A stretch of DNA of 64,000 bases. Origin: Datnioides undecimradiatus. Its lineage: Eukaryota > Chordata > Actinopteri > Lobotiformes > Datnioididae. Within the stretch, counting starts at the first letter, position 1. Every line of letters starts with the position of its first letter. A program made the position numbers and the translations under genes. Under the pieces are notes generated by a model. The model saw nothing but the letters and a program-made list of their open reading frames with translations, was not told the DNA's origin and ran no database searches. The stretch is taken from contig WARS01000013.1 of assembly GCA_008933995.1 (NCBI GenBank), positions 14,635,806 to 14,699,805 on the forward strand, in the 5' to 3' direction. This document shows, one piece after another, positions 24,150-36,500 of the stretch.

Positions 24150-25091
24150 ATGGGGATGGAGGAGCAGCCCACAGGAGGGCCTCATTTTGTAGGGAAGAAG
24201 GATGAACTGATTGAAGCAAAGCGCACTTTCAGAACACTAGAAGGTCGGGACATACTAATCATCCACCATCAGGGAGCCTTCTATGCTATGGACTCTTACT
24301 GTTATCGTGAGTACTGTTGTGTAGAACTCCAAATAGCTGCTGGATATGAGAGAGGGCCAGTGTTTGTGTGACAATGCCTATTGTCGTTGGCTCAAAAGTG
24401 TTGCTGGCAATTGGCAACAATTGCTACTGATAGAAATCTTGTCATGGGACATTTAATGCTGAGCTGCCCTCCACTGTTATCCATGGGACATTTTAGCACA
24501 TATTACCACAACAGTGTGTCCAGTCAGCAAAAGGTTAGTGTGCTATAAACTGCTTACTTAACCTGCAAAACACTGATCCTCTACCCTCTCAACAGATGCA
24601 GGGGGAACGCTGGAGAATGGAGACATTGAGGTAAGGTTTAGAAGTGCAGCTCCTGGGCTGAGGCAGAGGCACAAAGGAATACTGTAATTAAGATCAAACC
24701 TGCATAACATTAATATAATGTTATGCAAATGTTATGAGACCTAAATGACCTACGCTTATCCCACATGAGGTTGTTTACCTGCTTTCTTTCAACACACTCG
24801 CAGGAAATTGACAGCAAGCTGTGCATAATTTGTCCAAAACACAAGTACAAGATCTCTCTTGCCAAAGGGGAGGGCATATACAAGGGTTCCGACCCCAGGG
24901 AAAAGACGCCTGTGCCCAGATGGTACTCCAAAGGTGTAAAGCAGAGGATCCACACAGTCACTGAGACCAACGGGGATGTCTATGTCAAGCTCTCTGAGGA
25001 AAGGGGCTGGATCGAGTCAGACTACTACCAGGGAGAGAAGGGCAAGGTGGAAAGGGCCAAAGCCGAGGCAGCTGAGAAGGAGAAATCTTGA
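24150..25091 (+). CDS. rfesd: Rieske [2Fe-2S] domain-containing protein, three exons
   Basis: Exons are 24150-24306, 24596-24630 and 24804-25091, giving 159 aa (human about 157). The Rieske ligands are C51-Y-H53 and C74-PK-H77 within CIICPKHKYKISLAKGEG. The His53 codon is assembled across the first intron (C|AT). The loop cysteines that form a disulphide in bc1-type Rieske proteins are not evident, as expected for soluble ferredoxin-like members. The segment IKKS/IEAKRT-type start, YHAGGTLENGDIE, and YSKGVKQRIHTVTETNGDVY match RFESD. There is no signal peptide or membrane segment, and the C-terminus is Lys/Glu/Ala-rich. It probably carries electrons in the cytosol; the partner is unknown. The first ATG after the TTTTACAG acceptor at 24145 is used; a second ATG two codons later is possible. 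Confidence 0.93.
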
Positions 25092-25383
25092 TGAATGAGA
25101 ATAGACATCTCTACAGTCTCTACATGCCTCCCATGTGCTTCTCTAAAGCACTGCATAATAACTGAGAGTGTCACACATGCAGCCAGGTAGTGCTCTACCT
25201 CAGTCAGTCCAACCTGCATGGCATTAAAATGTATTGTGTCTATGAATTTGGAAGTGCTTAGAATTTTAAATTGCATTTTTAAAGGGGCTTGCAAGTTGTT
25301 ATGATATTTTTGCTGAAATAATCATGTCAGCTTCTTCCATTTTACATTGACGTGTGTCTCAAAAACATCATGTAGTTTGCTAA

Positions 25384-25389
25384 AATAAA
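25384..25389 (+). terminator. rfesd: RFESD poly(A) signal
   Basis: A canonical AATAAA lies 293 nt after the RFESD stop codon and is followed by a T-rich tract, the expected arrangement for cleavage at about 25405-25415. Confidence 0.7.
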
Positions 25390-25419
25390 CTTTTTTTTTA
25401 TGGATAAATTTTCATTTCT

Positions 25420-27170
25420 GACTCTCTGTTCTCAAACTGGGCCGTGGCCCGAGGCACCTAAATGCATGCACACACTGGAGAATCCCCCTGCATTTCAATA
25501 TCCCTCATGTATTATGCATACAATGAATGAATCGATAAGATAAAAAAGTTTATGCTGATCGATAATGTCGCAAAATGGAAAATCGTTAATGTAAAATACA
25601 AAGATCAAACCATAATACTGGCCACTTTTTGTAATATCCATGTTTGTTTATGCCCTCAGATTACATCAGAAAACACGAGTATCGGGGCACAGGCTGAAGC
25701 TTTTAAGATTTGTGTTATGACATGTTTCTTGTCCACTGGCAAAAAAAAAAAAAAAAGCTCTTGTAACTGTGAAAAAAACCCCAAAAAACCCCCTCTGGTG
25801 AGGACACCATACAAATCCCTGAGGTTGTTAAAAGGTGTGTTGGCAGCAGCCTCAGACAGGTACTGTGGCTGGCTGGAAGGCGCTGCTGCACTGTCCTGGC
25901 ATCATGGCCCCTCTGATGCTTATTCTGTGGAGAAATTCAGGTTTTTGTTTTCAACAATAATCATTTGATCTAACTCATTAAAACATGACAGTATATTTTC
26001 CAAGATGTTCAACTGAATCTTTTTTATTCATGATATCACTTGGTTTATGTTGGGAAAAATGAGTTGAATCATAATTTATACTATAGCATTCCTATTATTG
26101 TTAATGCTGAACTTATTTGGCTACTTTATTTGTTAACTATTTGATGTAAAGAGTCAAGACAGGCTGTCACATTCAGATTTTTTCTCTGTTTCTGTGCCCA
26201 TAGTTCAGGCTACCAGTGACTACAAATGCCACGGGTTGAGAACACAAAGCCTGTGGGGCATGATGTTCCTCTGAGCATGAATGATGGTGGTCTCTAAAGC
26301 TGGCCTACAGCAAACTCACAACTCAGTCTAAAGCCTTGGCCTATGTGACACTTCAAATACAATCACAAATGCACAGAGCCCTGCATTACAAGTTGGCTGA
26401 GAACTTGTGCAAAGATGCAACACATTAGCATACAATTAGGTGGATAAACTGAGAATCTTCATGCAAGGCAGGGACTATTACGTGCAGATGGTCACTTGCA
26501 GTGGTTCAAGAGGAAGGTTGTTTGTCGAGATAAAGAGCAGACTATCCGGTAAAAATGCTAATGCACCTTGTCCCAGAGGAAAAATAATGCACAGCATTTA
26601 AGCAGTATGCGGTGTGCAGGGCATTCAAACCCAAGGCCTAAACATTATTGGTTATTCATCATGGCTGTGAATGACACAAAAGGCTCTGATTAAACCTTTA
26701 AGACTTGAGCTATTCTTCCTCTCCAAAGCTATAGAAGCCCTGGAGTTTGTCCAAGAGGGACCAACATATCTCATTATCACCTTTTATCTGCTGACTCCCA
26801 CAGCAAAACATCCCCAAAGCCAGTTACACTTATCTTGTATTTCCCTGCTATATCAGCAAACAGTCTCCTAACACTTGTCATTATTATTATTATCATCATC
26901 ACTATCGTTAACATTGCACCCCGTGCTCGTGCCTCTTGGCAACTCCTTTTTGTGTCTGCTCATGCGGGGCAGTCCAGCGTGTCTCTCTGTGAGAAATGAG
27001 CATGCAAGTTATTGGTACACACACACGCGTGCATTGTATTGCACCCACCAGAGAATGAAGCGGTTGTTCTTGAATTGTACAGAGGTGAAGCGGCCAGCTC
27101 TGAAAGGACAACGAGGCGTAAACTGGCTCCGAGTGAACAAAACAACACTGTCATGTATTCCTGCACGTCG
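25420..27170. other. RFESD-RHOBTB3 intergenic stretch, no SPATA9 seen
   Basis: No supported exon. In mammals SPATA9 lies between RFESD and RHOBTB3. The open frames here are short and unspliced and contain low-complexity sequence (poly-A at 25741-25756). Confidence 0.5.
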
Positions 27171-27269
27171 TCAGCACGGTCCCAGTGAGCGTGCTTGTGT
27201 CTGTGTGTTTGTTGGCGCGCGCCGCTTCTCGTGTGTATGCCCGCGTGCGTGTTGCTGAGTCAGGCGCGA

Positions 27270-27304
<35 letters not shown>

Positions 27305-27765
27305 GAGACTTTGTTGTACTGTTTTACCCGCCGACGTCATTCATATGGTCTGGACACAGAGGCGCGAGGCAGCTCTCTCTCACCTCACTAATTGTGGCTC
27401 CCACCGACTGACAACTTGTTTGTGTGTTAGCGCATTGGCTTTCCATGGGCGCTGCTGTTGACACACTCTCTGCTGCTCCGCCGGTGTCGGGCTGTCCTGT
27501 GCGCCTCTGCGGTCGGTTCGGGACGGTATCGGGCTCCGCTTTTATGAATGAATAACGAGGACGGGGAAATGCCAGTGGCTGCGAAACTCCCCAGCAGTCG
27601 AGCTCCCGGGGGGCCAGAAACCGATGAGAGGGATTAACGCCGGAGCGGAGCCGCGGCTCATTGCGGAAAAGCCGAGTCTGACTGCAGACTGGCGTGGAAG
27701 CGCACCGCGAGGGAAACGGGCTCCATAGCGTGAAAGCAGCGGAACAAAACCGCGGTGGCCACAAT
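27170..27765 (+). promoter_or_regulatory. rhobtb3: RHOBTB3 CpG-rich promoter and first exon
   Basis: CpG-dense sequence runs from about 27170 to 27765 and ends in a strong donor (CACAAT|GTAAGT) at 27765. A (CT)n tract lies at 27272-27302. The exon's last two bases, AT, supply the first two bases of the start codon. The transcription start is somewhere upstream of this donor and not visible. Confidence 0.6.
27272..27302 (+). repeat. (CT)n microsatellite in the RHOBTB3 promoter region
   Basis: About 15 uninterrupted CT units within CpG-rich sequence upstream of the RHOBTB3 first-exon donor. Confidence 0.9.
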
Positions 27766-30547
27766 GTAAGTTGCTCTGAAGCTGCAACTCATTACGGGAT
27801 GAGAGAGATTGTATGTAATTGCATGTTTTATTTTTGCCACTATATCACTGCTTGACGAATAAAATCACAGCACCGGGAATATTATTTAAAGTGTCAGATT
27901 GATTGAACCATAATAGCCTCACAGGTGTAGTCTCAGGGCCTTGGCAAGCTTCTTCTCATTTTCTGTGACATAACGGTGATGCACTGTCTCCGTGATAGAC
28001 ATGAATAATAAGGACCAAAGCAAAGGCGCCTCTCGTTCAGTGCTACCTCTGGATCATCATCACCTGCTTGTGTGCTGCTTCATTCAAGTCACTTCCAACC
28101 AAGAGTTGTCTGGCTTACAGGTCCATCCACATTGTGGCTCTGGGTAGCGAGTGCCCCGGAGGAGTCGGGCCCGGGGAGGAGATCATGGGCCAGGGGCAGC
28201 TGCAGGGGGGGCTGCTGTGGAGCTACCTGGGTCACGGGGCGCTGGTAGGACCCTGCGACCTGGAGAGCAGCATGCACAACCCAGCCTTCATGGAGTACAC
28301 CTCCCGTGTGTTTGGCGATGTCACGGTGGTGGTTCGGGATTGTCCCAGTTGGGTAAGAACCTGGTGGTGTGTTTGTGTGCAGGACAGAGTTAGAAAAACA
28401 GACACTTGCATGGGCTGGTGCAAGATAAATCTCTGCTTTGCTCATTCATGTGTCCACCACCAAATTTGCATATTAAAAGGGAGGCTGGAGAGTCATTTTT
28501 TTGTTGGTGTTGCTTTCCCCTACACCTTCTTGCACCTGTAAACCCAAACCAGACTGGACTGACAGAAGAAGGTCAGTGCAGGCCACCGCTGCACAATGAT
28601 GTCATGAAAAAAGTGGTGTAATTTTGCCAAAGCTTTGTCATCGTGAGATAGTGTGTGTCAACTCACTGATATGCTGGTTGCTGTTTTCACTCCTGTTTCC
28701 AATTCCAAGGCCACTTGCCTTTCAGTGCTGATTGCAGGCTTTGTAAAAAAAAAAAAAGTCTCTATTCTTAGGATGACGCTATTTTAACATGCACTGCACA
28801 CAAAAAAATATTAAAGAATTTTGGTTCTTATTAGAATATCAATTTGAAATGAAAGCCGTGTTATGATTTTGCAGGCGCACTGAATGCGTCCTATTATAGG
28901 GCTGTCTAACCCTGTCAGGGGCGGTGCTGGTGAAAGTCTGTCACTCTAATTCTGTGTCTCTTTCTCCTTTTTTATTCAAATTGCACAAAGCTCTCTGAAA
29001 TTGTTTTTTTTTCTGCCTAATGAGTTGGTTTCGAGCAGGCAGCTATAGCCTCACACTCAGTCCTTGGGGGTAAAGTCCCAAGAGCCACACTGAGGTATTT
29101 ATACACAGTGAGACTCAGAGGGGAAGGGTTACTTGAGGTGAGAATCATGATACAGGTTGAATATGTAGATAATTCTGTGTGTTGTGTTCCTCTTCTCTGT
29201 CCTCCTCTCACCTCCTTCTATTTATATTTGTTATCCTTTTCTTGGCTTTTGCAGGACTTGTTGGACAGTGATTGGGCCAGCGTACGGAAAGTTCTTGAGC
29301 AGGCAGACATCCTGGTCATTAAATATTCAGTCACTGACAAGCTGGCCTTCCAGCAGGTCAGGAATGGCTACGCCCCGAGACTCCGCCCGCTCCTGAGGCA
29401 CTGGGGTGTGCCTGTCATCCTGGTTGCTGTCGGAGCACGGCTGAACGGTGAGGATGCCTTTGTTCATTGTTTTTGTTTGAGTTGAGTTAAGTTTTGCCAA
29501 CAGTGCCTTGACAACTGATGGTTGCTCGATCGGTTTGTCATTGTCATGCACGAACAATGAGGCAGTTTGAGAGGCAGCGAAAGCAAAACGTCTTATCTTT
29601 CAGCCACTGTGCTTGATATACTCGCATTTTGGGATTAATTTACTGTTGCCTCAGTTTGTTGAGTTTGATTTCCGGACACTATCATGGTCTGCTCGTTGGG
29701 CCAGTGAGATCACTGTCTGAGCCTTGTGTCCTCCAGTGTGTCCTCCCAGCAATGAGGAGGATGCTCATGATTAAATCTCCACTTGGCTGCCTTCAGGCTG
29801 CCGGCTCACATGCTCACTTGCAGGAAACACGCAAAATTGAGACATTAAGTTGATATTCTTCAGACTTTACAAGGCTTGCAAGCAGACAAGAGCACACACA
29901 GCACTTAACACTGTCTTGGCTCAAGAGTGCACCAGTAGTGTGTCCCTCAAGTAGCCTCACTGCAGGCTTCCTAACACTTTCAGAATTATCATGCAAGTAG
30001 TAATGACACCTCAATGAGTCTGCATGTGTTTTTGTACACACACTGACCCTTGTCGAATCCAGATTCAGTAAACAAGCTCATCAAATGCACCAGGTTGTAT
30101 TTTTAGCTTGTCTACTCGACATACTTTGAGATCCTGTCAGAGCTCCGTTGCAGAATGATCACAGTGTGAGTCAAGTCTTTGCCAGAGAGAGAGAGTGAGA
30201 GAAAGAGAGAGGGGGCGTGGATACCTGTAGACTGGAGCCTTTGTTTGTGTTTTTGTTTGTGGCTGCTTTGAGTATTTTCATGCTATCCCCTCGTGACTGC
30301 AGAGAATGACGGCTGAGCTCCGAGCGCTTCCTGACGCTCGACTTTAGACCACCTAAGGCACAGCTTTGGCAGAGAGCGCAGCCGTACGTGCATTAATGCA
30401 GCCATTAAACCAGCACTGAACGTGGGAGAGCAGACAGATTTATCCAAGGGCACGCACACACTCTCATGCGCACAAACATACCACTGATATGCCAAGTCAC
30501 CGCTTGTCAGACACTCACACACACATGCTTTTCATTCTCTCCCTCTG

Positions 30548-30593
<46 letters not shown>

Positions 30594-33500
30594 TGTGTAG
30601 CTCCACTCTCTGTCATGCCTGTAGGTTATTAGCAGTATGATTTATCAAATGCCTCAGCACTTAGCTGTATGTCCCGCTCATTCTCTCCTCCTCTCTGGTT
30701 CTCTCCTCCTTTGTGCAGGCTTTTTTTCTCCTTCTAGCTAATCCCACCAAATTTTCTGTCTGATTCTGTCTCTTTGGTCCCCATGCACATGTGCCACAGT
30801 ATGGGCTAGTCCTACTGCACATGCCTTGCAGATTTAACGTGTTTAGATGATCTACTTCTTCAGTTGTTGTTAGAGAAATACATATTTTTTCCATTGGATT
30901 TAGTGAAGATGTAAAAAAACCCCAACACATCAGTTTTAAATGAAAAAAACCAAAGACATCATGGCATTTCAGAAACCAACAATGCATAACACAGCCAACA
31001 GTCTATCACAAAATGGAAAAAACATATGTACCCATTCCCCTGATGTCACTTGTAAGATGGACTTGAAGATTAAATGTGGCCAAATGGTTTTTCTGTTTGG
31101 TCTTGCAAGATGTGTTTTCTATTTTGATTTTGTTTGTGAATTGTTGTGTTTTTTGTCCGGTCTAGAAAAAACTTTCCACAATCACACATTTGCAAAAGAG
31201 GCCTTGAGTGATTTCAGTGTTCAAGATGTTCTTGTTTAATATCTTTTATACTTTTTGCTGCATTTTTGTTTACAGGTTCTATGTTGTTTTGTTTGCATAA
31301 TAAAGTGACAGCAAGTATATACAATTGCAGTTCACTTAGAGTATGTATCTCTAATACCCCTTTTCCTCCTGCATTCCCACCCTCCAACCCATCAGCCAAC
31401 CCTTTAATATATTCATATAAGTAAGATTATAGATGCTCTTTAAAGATTAAAAGAGTGAGAAAGATCTGAATCTTGCATACAAAACAGCAGACATAACTTA
31501 CATTACACCGAACCTAGTAAATAAACAATTCAAATAAAATAATGATAATAATAAAAACCAGTGTGTGGTGATGGTAAAGGTTGAAGGTGTTGTGGTTAAG
31601 GATGAATTAGGAGTTGGTACTAAACCATATAGCCTCTCAGTCTTTGCTGTGACGAGACGTGTTTAAGTCCTTGCTGTATTGTATAAAAGGAACCAGGTCC
31701 TCCTGAATTACTGTATGTGTTTGATTTTTTTCTTATTTTAGGAAATACATGGTGTCTTTAATCCATCCTGTGAATCTAGGTGGACACTGCTGAGAGCAGG
31801 ATAATCCTTCTAGCAATTAAGGATGTGAAAGCTATGACTCCTAGAGCCTTGACTTTAATGAGACATAGTTCTGGTATGACACTTAATATTGCACAAAGTG
31901 GGTTAGGAGAGACAGTTTTTTTGCAAAAATATTTGTGTAGGCATCAAAAATATTGTAGAAAGTTTCGGACAAGTGTGGACAAGTAGGATCTCCTCCATCC
32001 AGGATGCATATCTGCTAATCTTGGATTGGAGGAATCTTTCATATTTTCTTTTTGCTGCATTTTTTTTACAGTCAGTATACTTTTTAGGTCTTTTTAGGCA
32101 GTGTCAAACATTGTTACCAAGCTTTGGTCCAGTGTGGGATTAGATTGTCTCCTCAAGAGATACTATGGTTATAATGTACTTTAAAATAAAAAAAGAGGGG
32201 TCCCAGAATAATGCTTTCTACATTACCCATCACACAACAGGTTAGGGTTCTCTTTATTAGCCCCCACATGCCTGGTAAACACCCTCGTCTTTCAAATTCC
32301 ACACCTCCAGTTTGTCATGCAGACTGAAAACCAGAGGACTTGACTGCTTCTTAGGAGCCGCTGATGGCATTACGTGAGCTTTATTTGTAAAATTAGTGGT
32401 GTTTCCCTATAATCTTGCAACATGATAAGTCTGTTTATGACTTGAACAGTTCAGTACTTGTTCTGCCCTGTGGCGTTTACTGGACAATCCCTGACGAATG
32501 TCTCTGTTCAGCAGAAATGTTTCTTTGTTGAATTATGCTCTCAGTACAGTGGACATATTCTTTGCCTGACTTCTGTCTTCAAGATTTGTTTTGGTTTATG
32601 TCTGGGACTGTTATTAACTTTAGGTTCATAATATTGTGCTTGAGGGCTCATGTCTTGTTTTAGTCCAGCATTTTAACAAGTCGAAAGTGACTGGATGTCA
32701 ATGCATGGCCCAGTGTAGCTCATTCACAAAACATATAACACACATTGGCTGTTCAGTTCATACAGTGCATCTCAAAAAGCATCACCGGCACATGCATTAA
32801 TTAAATTTTTCTCTCTGTGTTCAGATGAAGGCCCTCCGTGTACGTGCCCGCTGTGTGCATCTGACTGGAGCAGCTGTGTGCCTCACAGTGAAGGTCTGCA
32901 GCTGTCCCGGGACCTGGGGGCCACCTATCTGGAGCTGCCCTCTCTCAACCATGTGTTTGTGGGCCGCTACTTCGGCAGCGTGGTAAGTGTTCACATCACA
33001 TAGGAGTAAAATGGACAAAATAAGATTTTAGGGATTTAGTGAAATCTGGTTACTATTTATGGGACAGGTTTGTCAGCTGCTGAGGTTAAATAAGCACACA
33101 AATTAACGTCTAAATGATCGGGCTGAGTACAATTTTTTTGACCCAGCATCCCCTGAATAAGTTGCACATGTCTGTTTTATGCCTAAATGAAGCTTTGAGG
33201 TAAATTCTCTGCACACTGTCCTTGTCTGTTAAACTCCATAAACACCTCACTTCAGAAGCTTAGCAGAGGAGACAAGGACAGGTAGCTACGTCCGTCCTCT
33301 CAGGAAGCTGTATCCAAAGCAAAGAGTCGATGATGTAACATCACTATTTTTGCATCTTGTGTTTGAACTAACGTATGTATCTCTGTTGTCTAGCTGGAGT
33401 ACTTCATGATTCAGTGTCTGAAACACAAAGCCAAAGAGAGGCCAGAGAAGCGGCGAGGAAACAAAGTGAACGAACTTCGTCCCCCTCACTTAGAACAACC

Positions 33501-36500
33501 AGGTCAGGGGGATACTATGATATTTAAAAACTATTATTATTTTTGTGTCTTGTCAGTGTTTAACCCCTTTTCAGCTATTTTTAATTCATCATTAATGGCA
33601 ATTATTGCATTTATTTAGTCATTTTTATGTCATTAAGTATTTATTGTTGCTTTAAATTGCTCATTTTATGCTGTATAGAGAGACATCAGTTGGACTGACT
33701 GGATTGCTTCTTCTTACAGCTTACATAGCCATAAAAAGAGCTGAGCACAAAGCTTTTATCCAGATCAATATTCTCTGTTCCAAACTGGAAATAAGAAGAG
33801 AGACAAAGAGCTAGGTAGACTGCTTTTATTCAGTGACGTTTGAATCAATTCAGCAGCAGACACGGCAACGACTGAGTGTTTAGTGCCTTGTTGTGAGGGA
33901 GCTCATTGATTGTAGATGCTGGATGGGAGAGGATTGCCCATTACCTCAGCTTTGACCACATTTTCTTAATCAGTTTAGGTATTTAGGTAAGAGAAAACTA
34001 CAGACCCACATCTCCAGCCAGTTAAATCCCAGATGTAGTTCATTTTGTTATGTGTTTTTTTTATTTTTGTGCATGATGCTAAAATTGAATATTTATATCT
34101 CAGTATTGGAAGATTTAGTTTAGGGCTGCAACTTAGAACTAGTTTAATCACAAGAACCCAAGATTACAAAATCAAAGAATATTCAGAAAACTGACGACAG
34201 ATCTTTCATCTTTAACAAGATGGAAGCAGAAAATATTTGGCATATTTGATTAAAGATGATTTAAATGGCTATTTACACATCAAAAACATTCCAATTAATC
34301 ATCGACTAATTGTTTGAGCTCTAATTTAGTTTTAATCTGTTTATTGTAAATTCAGAATATCAGATCAAATTCTCTGAACTTATGTAACAAGTTTTTAGTC
34401 TGTAGCAGGCTGTGATCAGTCTGCCACAAGCACAAAACACTGATTATAAGAAGAGATTAATGACCAGGCTGATCGCGGACCACTAACATCCATACACAGT
34501 GAGCAGCAGGGAAACAGTAAGTTTAATTATTGTAGCAAAGCTTAAGAGGGACAAGCCTAGCTGGAGCGCTTGACGGTTGCATTTCTTTCCTTTTCTCTTA
34601 ATGTTCCTCTTTTTTAGACTGTGCCACTCTTTCTCCTAATTGGTCAAAAGATTAAATCTGCAAGCGGCTGCCGGATGGTGTCACAAACTGAAAGCTTTCT
34701 CTGTGTTTTATCTGAACACAGCAAATAGATCCAACGAGCATCATTGACTTTAAAAAAGGGAGTCCAGTGTTTGTAGCCAGACTCCTGTCTTTGACCTTAT
34801 AACTACTTCTGCTTCTACTCACATTTCATTTTTTTTTCTATGTGCGGGTAAATTTTACAAAATAAAACCACAACCACTGTTGGTGTTAAATATTGATCCA
34901 GCCGCTTTGCTGCAGTGTGTGTGTCTAAACCTGATGCAATGACTGACAGCTTTGAGTCCAGCCAAACAGGGGGCAGCAAGTGCTGGCAGATCTACTGGTG
35001 CCTGTCCAACACTACTTAACTCTACTTATGGGTGTAGTTTGCATTAAATATGACGTGCACTGATTCAGGAATAGCGCAGCTTTCACGGCCAAATCTAAAC
35101 AGCTGTAAAAAGGAGGTGAGGTTCACAGAGGTGCAGTGTGTATTAAGCATGAATGGGAAAATAATGGGACAATGATGTGTGAGGTCCACCCCCCACACCA
35201 ACTTCCTTGCTATGCCACTTCATGCTTTGTCTCTTTTTATTATTCTGGAGTCATGAATACATGCATCACAAAGCACTGTTTTTGCTCCTTCTGTCATTCT
35301 CTATGAAATATCTCTTTACAGCTTGTTTCACCAGACAGGTTCCCAATTCTGCACTTTTTTGAATGCAGTATGTGTTTTGCATTCACCATTTGTTTCTGCC
35401 ACACTCTGCAAATCATTTATCAGTGCTTATTGTCTAACTAGATTTTTTTTCAGATGATTTTTGACACATTAACTTTATTTGCTTTGCTCTTTTCTATCAC
35501 TGAAATAAACTAAAACAGTCTCTCAAGATTATAACGAAAAGCAGCAATAAATCTTCTTTTGAACAAATGGACACGACAGTTTCTTGAGTACTTCAATAGA
35601 CCAGAATCCAGTGCAGCAGCCTTGGTTTTGCATCTTTGCAGGTCTGTCATTACTGCAAAGACAAACATATCTGGAAGCAGCCTTTCTAACTTGAGCAACA
35701 GGGCAGGGCACGCCATGACCTTGGTCTCTCTCAGTTCTCTCCCTCTTTGTTGACTAAAAGAGCTCACTACACTATTGCTGTCACTATCACTCTGTCCACG
35801 TACCCACATTTCTCTCTGAGTTGCCAAAACTCATTGTCACAAACATGCAAAATCACTAGTAGAAGTTGACAAGTTAGATTTAGGAGATATTAGTGCACCT
35901 AAAGTGGAAACTACAACACTATTCCCCTTTCTTTTTTAAAAATATGGGCAAGCTGAATGTTAACAGAACAACTCATCCTCCCTTTGCTCTCTCTCACCTC
36001 TTCACCCTCCATACTCCCTCCATTCAGCACGTCTTCCCCCCATCCGGGTAGAGGAGTCCAGCTTCTCTCAGGACATGCAGTGGTTGTTGGAGCGTGGCGT
36101 GCAGTTCGCCGATGTGGCTTTCTATGCCGGGGACTCTGGGAAAGAACTGGGGTGGGCACACGCTGCTGTGTTGTGTGCTGTCAGCCCATACTTCAGACAG
36201 CTGCTCCTGGGGCCCAAGACCAGGTAGGAGAGATATTAGCTCGTTCACAGGATGGAGCTTAACAAGCTGTTTCACCACCTGAGCCTGTTAGCCAGCAGGA
36301 GCCCACGCTCTCTCTCTGCAAACTCTTTAGTGTGACTGTGATGGATTTTGTGCTGATTTTCATCTCTGCTTGGACAGGGAACGTCCCCAGTCAAGGTGTG
36401 TTTGCAGAGAGCGGGAAGGAGGCCCCCATTCACTGCTCTCCACCTGGGATGGAGGGATTATTGACGACTTGCCACGATCAGAGGGGCACCTGACAGGGCG

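Larger units (their letters stand above)
29448..32824 (+). other. rhobtb3: RHOBTB3 intron 3
   Basis: A 3.4-kb intron with no gene of its own. It holds a (CT)n/(CA)n tract at 30548-30589 and an antisense L1-like remnant near 31600-32050. Confidence 0.7.

Noticed and set aside
27324-27764. 146-codon minus-strand frame in the RHOBTB3 promoter
   Set aside because: Open because the region is GC- and CpG-rich; no domain, start context or splice partners.
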